Source: Bacillota bacterium (GTDB lineage: Bacteria; Eremiobacterota; SpSt-956; JAKJGF01). Taken from it: 26,389 bases of DNA. The notes beneath the pieces were generated by a model. That model did no database searches and was not told where the DNA came from. It was given only the letters and a program-made list of their open reading frames with translations. The stretch spans positions 1 to 26,389 of the forward strand of contig JAKPQU010000350.1 of the NCBI GenBank assembly GCA_029555925.1, in the 5' to 3' direction. The first letter of the stretch is position 1. The number at the start of each line of letters is the position of its first letter. The position numbers and the translations under genes were made by a program. Positions 13,012 through 20,258 of this stretch are shown here, piece by piece.

Positions 13012-15149
13012 ATTTTTTCCCCCACTATAACAACTTTTTCTTCCATCTCTTTACCTTCAAGCTCCATACGTACGAGTGCCAGTATCTGTTCAGGAGACTG
13101 AAGACTGGAGAGATTAATGATACGACTTTTAAAAAGAATATAAAGAGGCGGCATAATAGCTCCTCCGTCGCCGTAATTCATATATTTAACAATAGAATTT
13201 TTCAATTCTTCCAGTGTATCTTTTACGCTGGTCTGGACAGAATATCCGTTCAAAAGTTGCAGTCTTATAACACCATACTTATCTATAATCCTTAATTCAG
13301 TCCTTCTGTTTTTAAAGATGCCTGAAAAACTTCTGTCTTCCTGTTCACATCCGAATACATTAAGACATACTGTATTACCCAGGAGTTTAATACTGTCTTT
13401 TTCTACCTCCATAGAAAGTGATGCCTGCTCAATCAGTTTATCTTCAGGCAATTCAGGCATATTTCTGTCTTTTTCCTTCAATTCCGTACTTCCACATGCA
13501 ATAGCTCTTATAATATTTCTCTGTTTATCTACTTCTATCTGAACATCTATTGTCCCTTCTGCAGCACCCGAAGACATTGCTCTCTCCATTGCTTCTCTTC
13601 TCAATTTTATTATATCCTCTTCGGAAGGATCTACGGAACTTTTTTCAATCACTTCTCTGACCATGGCAAGGGCCACTCCTATGGCAGAAATAACATCATT
13701 ATTTTTAGCTATTTTCCACTTAAGGCCCATTTTTTTTGCCACATATGGAACAATAGCAGATGCTCCTCCGCCCCCTCCTACGAGTGTTACAAATTTTTCC
13801 GGTATTTTATTTATCTTTATAAGTTCTCTTATTTTATCTATAACCTTTGCTGACGCAATATCCATTATATTCCGGGCTATTTTATTACTGTCACAGCCAA
13901 GCTCTTTCGAAAGAAATTCAAAGATTTTTTCAAGCCCTTCTCTATTTCCTTCTGCAGGGTCTCCTTCCGGCACAAGACCGAGTATATTTGACGCACAGGT
14001 AGGAGTAAGGGCAAACTTCTTTTTATCTGAAACAACGGCCACATAATCTTCCGGATCATTCATAACAGGCTTTATCATGGTAATGTTATCGGGAGGAAGC
14101 CTGTCTTTCCGAAAAGCACAGTAAGGAAGTCCTGCTATATGTGCGCTTCTTGGGCCCACATCTGTAATCTTTTTACCGGTCTTTCTCACTATTGACCCAC
14201 CTGCTATTCCAAGAGTAGAAATATCAAGTGTTTTTAAATAAAGTTTATGACCTCCCAGTTCTGCGGTCTGTATTCTGGCTTCTCCCTGTTTTATTAAGCT
14301 TATGTCTGTGCTTGTACCACCTACATCTAAAAAGATACCGTCTGTGATTCTTTCATACATAAGAGCTGCAGCCACACCTGCAGCAGGGCCTGAAAGTATG
14401 GTAACTACAGGTCTCTTTTTAACTTCCTCTGCTGACATTACTCCTCCGTCACTTCTCATAATCATAAGAGGAACAGTAATTCCTGCGTCACGCACACTTT
14501 CTTCTGTCATAATTATAGTATCTAACATTTTTTTCAATATACTGGCATTAATGACAGCAGTCCTCGTTCTGATTTTAAGACCGTAAAGCCGGGAAAGTTC
14601 GTATGTGGCAGTGGCAAGAAAGCCTTTTTTCCTTGCTATATCAACAACCCTTATTTCATTTTCCGGGTTATCTACGGAAAAAGCCTCTGAAGCAACAACT
14701 ACATTTAGACCCTGTCTTTGAAAACTCATGAGTATCTGTTCAACTATATCTTCGTCAAGACCTGCTGTTGTATCCAGAAAATAAGATAAACTGTCCAGAT
14801 ACTTTCCTTCTGCTATCTCTATGAGTCCCACATCCGTTTCCTGTCTGGCTTTAACCCTGTCCAATCCTTTTGCCATACCTATTATACCTACAGGTGATAC
14901 ATCTCCTTCAAGAAGGGCATTTGTTGCCTGAGTGGTGCTATGAGCTATAAAGCTCACCATCTGCGGTTCAATCCTACAGGCTTCCAGAAGTTTTTTTAAT
15001 GATGTTACAATACCTTCTGCAACGCCTTTATCCGAAGTATGGGTTGTAGGAACTTTTATCTTACCGATGAGTTCATAAGTTTCATCATCAAGAGCAACTG
15101 CATGGGTAAAGGTTCCGCCTACATCTATGCCTATTCGTATTTTTTTCAT
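13008..15149 (-). CDS. Hydantoinase/oxoprolinase family protein (HyuA-like)
   Basis: A 713-residue ATP-dependent amidohydrolase subunit of the HyuA/5-oxoprolinase/acetone carboxylase beta family, which phosphorylates cyclic amides or ketones. Seen: N-terminal ATP motif IGIDVGGTFTHA (5-16), AHSTTQATNALLEG, central LSGPAAGV and DVGGTSTDISLI (second phosphate motif), and VGGGGGASAIVPYVAKKMG. I start at ATG 15149, where the family begins (MKKIRIGIDVGG) and AAAGGT lies about 6 bases upstream. The open frame runs 69 codons further, but that part crosses a GTGACGC repeat and has no family match. No HyuB-type subunit gene is beside it; instead it is coupled to DUF4127. The substrate is unknown. Confidence 0.9.
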   Translation of the reverse strand: MKKIRIGIDVGGTFTHAVALDDETYELIGKIKVPTTHTSDKGVAEGIVTSLKKLLEACRIEPQMVSFIAHSTTQATNALLEGDVSPVGIIGMAKGLDRVKARQETDVGLIEIAEGKYLDSLSYFLDTTAGLDEDIVEQILMSFQRQGLNVVVASEAFSVDNPENEIRVVDIARKKGFLATATYELSRLYGLKIRTRTAVINASILKKMLDTIIMTEESVRDAGITVPLMIMRSDGGVMSAEEVKKRPVVTILSGPAAGVAAALMYERITDGIFLDVGGTSTDISLIKQGEARIQTAELGGHKLYLKTLDISTLGIAGGSIVRKTGKKITDVGPRSAHIAGLPYCAFRKDRLPPDNITMIKPVMNDPEDYVAVVSDKKKFALTPTCASNILGLVPEGDPAEGNREGLEKIFEFLSKELGCDSNKIARNIMDIASAKVIDKIRELIKINKIPEKFVTLVGGGGGASAIVPYVAKKMGLKWKIAKNNDVISAIGVALAMVREVIEKSSVDPSEEDIIKLRREAMERAMSSGAAEGTIDVQIEVDKQRNIIRAIACGSTELKEKDRNMPELPEDKLIEQASLSMEVEKDSIKLLGNTVCLNVFGCEQEDRSFSGIFKNRRTELRIIDKYGVIRLQLLNGYSVQTSVKDTLEELKNSIVKYMNYGDGGAIMPPLYILFKSRIINLSSLQSPEQILALVRMELEGKEMEEKVVIVGEKI

Positions 15150-15165
15150 AAATTTACCTTTGTTC

Positions 15166-15180
15166 GTGACGCGTAACGCG
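15166..15180. repeat. Short GTGACGC/GTAACGC repeat in the hydantoinase leader
   Basis: GTGACGCGTAACGCG is a two-unit copy of the heptad. It starts 16 bases before the start codon of the HyuA-like gene, inside its predicted 5' leader. Confidence 0.65.
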
Positions 15181-15205
15181 AAGTTTTCCCCAACATCACT
15201 CACAT

Positions 15206-15235
15206 ATTTTATCAGAAATATTACCAATAAAGCAA
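15206..15235 (-). promoter_or_regulatory. Promoter for the HyuA-DUF4127 operon
   Basis: On the minus strand, TTGCTT (15235-15230) and TAAAAT (15211-15206) are 18 bases apart, and the -10 box has a TGA extension. Predicted transcription starts near 15199, giving a leader of about 50 bases that contains the short heptad repeat. Confidence 0.45.
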
Positions 15236-15266
15236 TAAAAAATTTGCATGCAAAAAAAATGACCTC

Positions 15267-15330
15267 GTAATGCGTAATGCGTGATGCGCAGGGATTAAAC
15301 CCGTCACGCATCACCCGGTCACACGTCACT
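15267..15330. repeat. GTAATGC/GTGATGC repeat with AGGGATTAAACCC core
   Basis: GTAATGC, GTAATGC and GTGATGCG (15267-15288) face CGCATCAC (15307-15314), and GGG (15291-15293) faces CCC (15300-15302), so the unit can fold. The 20 bases at 15290-15309 (AGGGATTAAACCCGTCACGC) recur exactly at 25677-25696, over 10 kb away. The array ends 7 bases from the stop of the TPR gene. Confidence 0.7.
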
Positions 15331-15336
15331 CCCTTA

Positions 15337-15999
15337 TTATTCTTCTGTAGAGGCATAAGATTTCTTCCTCAGGTTTTTCAATGCACTGTCTCTATAATAG
15401 GCTCCATATGTATTGGCTGGCTCTATAGCAAGCAAACGATCATAGCAAAGAATTGCCTCTTCATAGTTACCAAGACAATAAAAAGCATTTCCCCTGTTAT
15501 ACCATGCTTTGGCAAAAGAAGGATTAATCTCTAATGCTTTATCATAACATTCAATAGCTCTTTTATAACGTTTCAAAATATATAAAAGATTACCTTTATC
15601 ACACCATACTGCAGGATTATTGTAATCAATAGCCAGAGATTTATCATAACACTTAACAGCGTCATCATATTTTCCAAGTCTGATAAAAACTTCGCCTTTT
15701 TTATTCAATGCAATAGTAGATAAGGGGTTAATCTTTAAAAGTTCATCATAAGCAGAAAGAGCTTTCGAATAAACACCTGAAATCACAAGAACATCACCTT
15801 TATTAAGCCATGCATCTTCATATGCCGGATTAAGCCTTATAGCCCTGTTATAACAGTAAAGAGCATCGCTAAATCTCCCTTCTTTGCATAAGTTCAATCC
15901 TATTTTATTCCATTCCCAGTCTGTTTCACCGAATGCGGGTAAAAAATTTATCACTATAAATAAAATAATAAAAACCATTACACTTTTTTTTAAAACCAT
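15337..15999 (-). CDS. Exported TPR protein
   Basis: A 220-residue protein with an N-terminal signal peptide (residues 1-24, two Lys then Val/Ile/Phe, likely cut after AFG). It is followed by five tandem TPR units of 34 residues (about 28-197), each ending in a 'A..CYD+AL.I+P' pattern with repeated Cys-Tyr at the same place. TPRs are protein-docking scaffolds; this one would work in the periplasm or at the cell surface. The ATG has AGGAGG about 9 bases upstream and a promoter further up. It lies behind its own promoter, divergent from the kinase-PilM gene. The binding partner is unknown. Confidence 0.85.
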   Translation of the reverse strand: MVLKKSVMVFIILFIVINFLPAFGETDWEWNKIGLNLCKEGRFSDALYCYNRAIRLNPAYEDAWLNKGDVLVISGVYSKALSAYDELLKINPLSTIALNKKGEVFIRLGKYDDAVKCYDKSLAIDYNNPAVWCDKGNLLYILKRYKRAIECYDKALEINPSFAKAWYNRGNAFYCLGNYEEAILCYDRLLAIEPANTYGAYYRDSALKNLRKKSYASTEE

Positions 16000-16118
16000 A
16001 ATTCCCTACCTCCTCACAAAGATTTAAACTTACCTTAAGACTAAACTTTTATATCCCGTTAAAGTATGGCAATCACTCTGTAAATCGTGAATATTCCTAG
16101 GCATTTACCATACAATTT

Positions 16119-16147
16119 ATTATCTCATTTACTATAATATTTGTCAA
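16119..16147 (-). promoter_or_regulatory. Promoter for the exported TPR gene
   Basis: On the minus strand, a consensus TTGACA (16147-16142) and GATAAT (16124-16119) are 17 bases apart. Predicted transcription starts near 16112, about 113 bases before the ATG. Confidence 0.65.
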
Positions 16148-16243
16148 GATAAATAAAGATTATACAATAAATATTTATAAATTATCATGTTTATTCTAAG
16201 TAATTTTTTTCAGTAAAAATTTCCATGTAATTTAATAAAAATA

Positions 16244-16272
16244 TTGATTTAGAATAAAAATTTACCTATAAT
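16244..16272 (+). promoter_or_regulatory. Promoter for the kinase-PilM gene
   Basis: TTGATT (16244-16249) and TATAAT (16267-16272) are 17 bases apart. It is the best plus-strand promoter in the divergent region. Confidence 0.55.
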
Positions 16273-16533
16273 ATCAGGGAATAGGCTATTACCTGTTAGA
16301 TAGTAAGCTTCTTGAAGAACTATGAAGGTAAAAAAATAAATCCTGTATAAAAGTAATTCTCATAACTGTATGTTAGAAAAAGAAGCGTTATAATATAAAA
16401 TGTATATATTCAGTCAGAAATTGTTTTTTTATGGGAATAATAAGTAAGGAGCTCAGAAAATATGAGAAATAATATTTTTCATATAACTTGAAGGTAAAGA
16501 AGTTATAAAAACAGGAGGGTTTTAATATATACC

Positions 16534-18771
16534 GTGACAACATGTGATTATTGCGGAAAAGAAGTAAATGATGAAGCTACTTTCTGTCAGTTTTGCGGAC
16601 ATAATGTAAATCCATGGGTTCTGGAAGAAGGGGAAACACTTCATCATGGAAGATATGCAGTAGTTCAGCCTCTTGGTGAAGGTGGCATGGCTTCCGTATA
16701 TCTTGCGGAAGATCTGAACCTTGACAATACTCCCTGTGTCATCAAGGTTATGACCGATGATTTCAAAGATGCAGAAGAACGTCAGTATGCCATTCAAAAA
16801 TTTAAAGATGAAGCAGTTATGCTTGCCAGGCTCAGACATACAAATCTCCCGGTTGTACAGAATCACTTTATTGAAGAAGGAAGATATTTTCTTGTTATGG
16901 ACTATGTAGAAGGGGACTCACTGGAAGATATTATTGAGGGAGCTCTGGAAGATGATTGCCTTCTTGATGAAGAAACTGTTATTAACTGGGGTATTCAGAT
17001 ATGTGATGTTCTTGACTATCTGCATACAAGAGATCCCATGATTGTTCACAGAGACATAAAAACTGCCAATATTATGGAACAGAATGACGGTACAATAAAA
17101 CTCCTGGATTTTGGTATTGCCCGTATTTTCAACAAGAAAAAAACAGGCACCCTTGTAGGTACTCCCGGTTACGCCGCTCCCGAACAATATCTTGGGAAAG
17201 CCTATCCCCAGAGTGATCTTTTTGCCCTGGGAGCAACACTGCACAGACTTCTTACAGGATATGATCCTACAGATAAAGATGATGACGGTACAGGCAATCT
17301 TTTCGTCTATCCACCTCTGGACGAGTTCAGAGATGATCTCTCACCCGGTCTTCAGGAGGTAATTTCTACTGCTATGGATCTGGAAGTAGAAAACAGGTAT
17401 ATTTCAGGTAAAAAATTCAAAGAAGCCCTTCTGAAAGTAAAAGAAAAACCTGTCACTCCCAGAGGTGCCTTCCCGTCTGCAGTGAAGGAAAATATTATTA
17501 AATTCGATGACAGATCTTCTCTAAGAGCGGATAAATTAAGGGATATACTGGGGAAGAGTTCAAAAGCAGAACCAGAGAAGAAAGAAAAATCCCCTCTCTT
17601 TCATCCCATGTTAAAAGTAAAATCTCCTCTTGGTCTTTCTGTCGTACGAGACAGGCTTTTAAAAGTAACAGGTCTGGATATAGGAAATTATGAAATAAAA
17701 ATTTTACAGATGGATATTGACGGCAATGGTAATGTATATCCCGAAAAAATAATCACAAGAAGGACACCGGAGAATACCGTATCGAAAGGAATAATAACAG
17801 ATCCTGCCACTCTCGGTAAAGCAATAAAGAATATTATAAACAATGAGGAGAAAAGGGATGTAATAGTTTCACTTCCTTCTTATTGTAGCACAATAAGGAC
17901 ATTGAAAATACCTGCCGTATCTCCCGATAAAGTTCCATCTGTATTAAACAAAGATATAAGACAGCTCATACCTTTACCAATGGATGATGTTTCTATTGAA
18001 TTCGAAGTACTCTCACCTTCAATAGAAGGAGATGAAAGAAACATGAAGGTAAGAGTTACAGCCTTAAGAAAAAGTGCTCTGGAAAATCTCCGTAAAACAT
18101 TGAGAACAGCCGACTTAAATACTGATATGATTGTCATGGAGTCTTTTGTTCTTTCAGGACTGGCAGAACTGATGATACATGATGAAGAAAGAAAGAAGAA
18201 TATTGCCATAATAAATATCGGTGCAGAAGGCACTTCTATGACTCTTATCCGGGACAGCATACTTTCACAGAATGTAAATTTCTTTTCAGGAGGAAATAAA
18301 CTCACCCAGGCCATTATGCAAACAGAAAGACTTTCTTACGAAAAAGCGGAAGAAGTAAAGAAGACAAAATGCGATGCTGACATATGGGCAGGTAAAAATC
18401 AGGCAAATCTATTTCAGTTTCTTATGCCCCATATAAAAGACTGGACCACTGAAATACTGAAAGCCGTAAGATATTTCGGCCCTGAATACAGACTGGAAAA
18501 ATTTGAATCCATAATCTTTACCGGCGGTGGTATTGATATGAAAAATCTGAACAAGCACATTAACAGTCAATTAAAAATCGAAGCTGACAAATTTTTCCTT
18601 CCTGAAAGTAAAGAACTTAAAGTGAACAGAGATATAATAGCGGAAAAACAGACATCCCTGATGTGTGCCATGGGACTGGCACTCCATCCTGTCCTGAACC
18701 TGAATTTTATTAAAGATGACAGTGGAGAAAAAAAGAAAAAAGGGTTTCTTGGTGGATTATTTAAATGGTAA
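16534..18771 (+). CDS. Zinc-ribbon Ser/Thr kinase fused to a PilM-like actin-fold domain
   Basis: A single 745-residue frame joining two proteins that are normally separate. Zinc ribbon: Cys 4, 7, 18, 21. Hanks-type kinase (about 40-310): GEGGMASVY at 48-56, Lys71, HRDIKTAN (172-179, catalytic Asp174), DFG 192-194, APE 215-217, all intact. A polar, Lys/Glu-rich linker (about 310-376) leads to a PilM-type domain (377-730): GLDIGNYEIKIL, IVSLPSY, DIRQLIPLP, ...ALRKSALENLRKTL..., the phosphate-2 motif INIGAEGTSM (Asp replaced by Asn) and the adenosine motif IFTGGG (661-666). PilM is the cytoplasmic ATP-binding anchor of type IV pilus and type II secretion systems and binds PilN. The GTG start has AGGAGGG (16513-16519) 14 bases upstream, a long spacing. 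No pilN/O/P/Q follows; a TPR gene does. Confidence 0.9.
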   Translation: MTTCDYCGKEVNDEATFCQFCGHNVNPWVLEEGETLHHGRYAVVQPLGEGGMASVYLAEDLNLDNTPCVIKVMTDDFKDAEERQYAIQKFKDEAVMLARLRHTNLPVVQNHFIEEGRYFLVMDYVEGDSLEDIIEGALEDDCLLDEETVINWGIQICDVLDYLHTRDPMIVHRDIKTANIMEQNDGTIKLLDFGIARIFNKKKTGTLVGTPGYAAPEQYLGKAYPQSDLFALGATLHRLLTGYDPTDKDDDGTGNLFVYPPLDEFRDDLSPGLQEVISTAMDLEVENRYISGKKFKEALLKVKEKPVTPRGAFPSAVKENIIKFDDRSSLRADKLRDILGKSSKAEPEKKEKSPLFHPMLKVKSPLGLSVVRDRLLKVTGLDIGNYEIKILQMDIDGNGNVYPEKIITRRTPENTVSKGIITDPATLGKAIKNIINNEEKRDVIVSLPSYCSTIRTLKIPAVSPDKVPSVLNKDIRQLIPLPMDDVSIEFEVLSPSIEGDERNMKVRVTALRKSALENLRKTLRTADLNTDMIVMESFVLSGLAELMIHDEERKKNIAIINIGAEGTSMTLIRDSILSQNVNFFSGGNKLTQAIMQTERLSYEKAEEVKKTKCDADIWAGKNQANLFQFLMPHIKDWTTEILKAVRYFGPEYRLEKFESIIFTGGGIDMKNLNKHINSQLKIEADKFFLPESKELKVNRDIIAEKQTSLMCAMGLALHPVLNLNFIKDDSGEKKKKGFLGGLFKW

Positions 18772-18801
18772 GAGGTGAGAAGTGAGAGGTGAAATGTAAT
18801 T
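18772..18801 (+). repeat. GTGAGA-type repeat that supplies a ribosome-binding site
   Basis: GAGGTGA, GAAGTGA and GAGGTGAAATG units begin directly after the kinase-PilM stop. GAGGTG (18786-18791) lies 10 bases before the GTG start of the TPR gene, so the repeat itself provides the Shine-Dalgarno sequence. Confidence 0.55.
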
Positions 18802-19596
18802 GTGCTTTCACTTCTTGCAATACTTATAAACGATCTTATTGACAGAGCGAAATATTTATATCATGAACAGAAATTTCAGGAGTCCCTTCTTATTTATAAA
18901 GAACTTTTGAAAAAAAGTCCCCATTGCGCAGAACTTCAGAATAATGCCGGTATCGTTTACAGTACTACAGGACAGTCTGACATAGCATGTCTTTATTTTC
19001 TTAAAGCTCTGGACATAGATCCCTCTTTTTCTTATGCCCATAATAATCTTGGAAATTCTTTACGAAAACAGAATAAAATCGAAAAGGCTCTGGAGCATTA
19101 CCGGAAAGCTCTGGATCTGAAATCTGATCTGTGGCAGTTTTACTATAATTATGCAAGTGCTTGCTATGAAATAGCCAGATGGGAAGAAGGAATAACATAT
19201 GCTCTTAAGAGCCTCGAATATTCCGGTAATAATTATCATATTTCTACATTATTGGGTATTCTTTATTCTGAAACAATGGAAACGGACAGAGCCATTGAAT
19301 GGTTTCAGAAAGCAATTCATATAAACCCCTTATCATTCCTGCCTTTCATGTATGCAGGCAGGGTATTTCATAAAAATAAACTCTATCATAGGGCTATGGA
19401 ATATTACAAAAAGTCTCTTCGTCTGAACAAAGAAAATGCCTGTATATATAAATATCTTGGAGACTTATATCATGATCTGGGTAATTTCAAGCAATCTGTA
19501 AGGCACTACCAGAAAGCTACCGAACTCAAAATAGGAAAAGGAACCATAAGAGCAGAAACCCTTAAAATATTTTATCTTGAAGCAATTACGGATTAA
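18802..19596 (+). CDS. Cytoplasmic TPR protein
   Basis: A 264-residue protein made almost entirely of TPR units (about seven, from residue 9 to 245), with typical signatures such as AHNNLGNSL...KALEHYRKALDL and AIEWFQKAIHINP. There is no signal peptide or membrane helix, so it is probably cytoplasmic, like the kinase and PilM domains upstream. It starts at GTG 30 bases after the kinase-PilM stop and is almost certainly co-transcribed. It is a plausible scaffold or substrate adaptor for the fused kinase, by position only. Its 3' end is 8 bases from the stop of the converging TerB-like gene, with no terminator between. Confidence 0.82.
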   Translation: MLSLLAILINDLIDRAKYLYHEQKFQESLLIYKELLKKSPHCAELQNNAGIVYSTTGQSDIACLYFLKALDIDPSFSYAHNNLGNSLRKQNKIEKALEHYRKALDLKSDLWQFYYNYASACYEIARWEEGITYALKSLEYSGNNYHISTLLGILYSETMETDRAIEWFQKAIHINPLSFLPFMYAGRVFHKNKLYHRAMEYYKKSLRLNKENACIYKYLGDLYHDLGNFKQSVRHYQKATELKIGKGTIRAETLKIFYLEAITD

Positions 19597-19604
19597 TCTG
19601 TGAT

Positions 19605-20120
19605 TCAGAATAATATGAATTCGGGCGGTATATTAAGTTCAGTTAATTCCTTATGAAATTCTTCTTTTAAACCGGAAAAAGTTCCTCTTTTTAAACTTTC
19701 TTTCATTAAATTAATAATGAAATCTAACTGTTCCGGTTTTATATCAACTTCCTGTGCTATGTAATTCAGTCTGTCCCGTTCCTCCGATGCGAGAAGACCA
19801 TCGGCATAAATCATAGTAATAATTCCCCAGATTAAAGTAAACCTGACATCTGAAGTAAAGGACTTCAGAGAATCAGACAATTTCTCAGGATGACATCTTA
19901 CAGATTCCATAATTTTATCCTTATCGAGTTCTGTAATGTCCAGACAATGACATAAAGAAGCAAGATAGTCCAGTTCTTCTCCGCTTATGATACCATCTAC
20001 ACCTGCCATTAAAGCAATTATATAAATGAAATTAATTCTGATTTCTTTCTGGTAATTTTTCAAAGGATGCTGCAAAGAAGCCTTCAATTTCTTTTGGGAA
20101 GGAATTTTATTTTCTTTCAT
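19605..20120 (-). CDS. TerB-like domain protein
   Basis: A 171-residue helical protein with a TerB/tellurite-resistance-type fold, seen from two acidic metal-site-like motifs, AGVDGIISGEELDYL (about 39-53) and YADGLLASEERDRL (about 104-117), each a 'DG.....E' pattern at the same place in a helical repeat. TerB-like proteins are thought to bind metal and act in envelope stress or signalling complexes; being alone here, it need not relate to tellurite. The ATG has AAGGGT about 10 bases upstream, and an extended -10 promoter lies in the gap before it. It may therefore be transcribed apart from the HEPN gene upstream. Confidence 0.78.
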   Translation of the reverse strand: MKENKIPSQKKLKASLQHPLKNYQKEIRINFIYIIALMAGVDGIISGEELDYLASLCHCLDITELDKDKIMESVRCHPEKLSDSLKSFTSDVRFTLIWGIITMIYADGLLASEERDRLNYIAQEVDIKPEQLDFIINLMKESLKRGTFSGLKEEFHKELTELNIPPEFILF

Positions 20121-20206
20121 TTAAAATCTACCCTTCGCGATGTGATATATAAAGGGTAAAATAGAGAATCTATTTACTCTTTATTTATCAAGATTTATTT
20201 TAAAAT

Positions 20207-20215
20207 ATTATAACA
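20207..20215 (-). promoter_or_regulatory. Extended -10 promoter for the TerB-like gene
   Basis: On the minus strand, TGT followed by TATAAT (20215-20207) forms an extended -10 element. A TTGACA lies too close (8 bases) to serve as its -35 box. Predicted transcription starts near 20200, about 80 bases before the ATG. Confidence 0.4.
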
Positions 20216-20258
20216 CACCTTGTCAATCTTAAAAAATTCATATATAAAAAAACATATA

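Larger units (their letters stand above)
16000..16533. other. 534-base divergent control region
   Basis: A gene-free, A+T-rich stretch between the exported TPR gene (-) and the kinase-PilM gene (+). It holds one good promoter in each direction (listed separately) and none of the heptad repeats found in most other gaps. A second possible -10 box, TATAAT at 16389-16394, lacks a clear -35 partner. The kinase transcript from the promoter at 16244 would have a leader of about 255 bases, in which I cannot recognise a riboswitch. Confidence 0.5.

Noticed and set aside
15150..15356. 69-codon N-terminal extension of the HyuA-like frame
   Set aside because: It has no family match, covers the promoter and repeats, and overlaps the TPR gene end. 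The Met at 15149 has a good ribosome-binding site and the family's normal N-terminus.
19597..19604. Terminator between the converging TPR and TerB-like genes
   Set aside because: Only 8 bases separate the stops and no stem can be formed there.
19605..20120. Tellurite resistance operon
   Set aside because: Only one TerB-like domain is present, with no terA, terC, terD or terZ neighbour.
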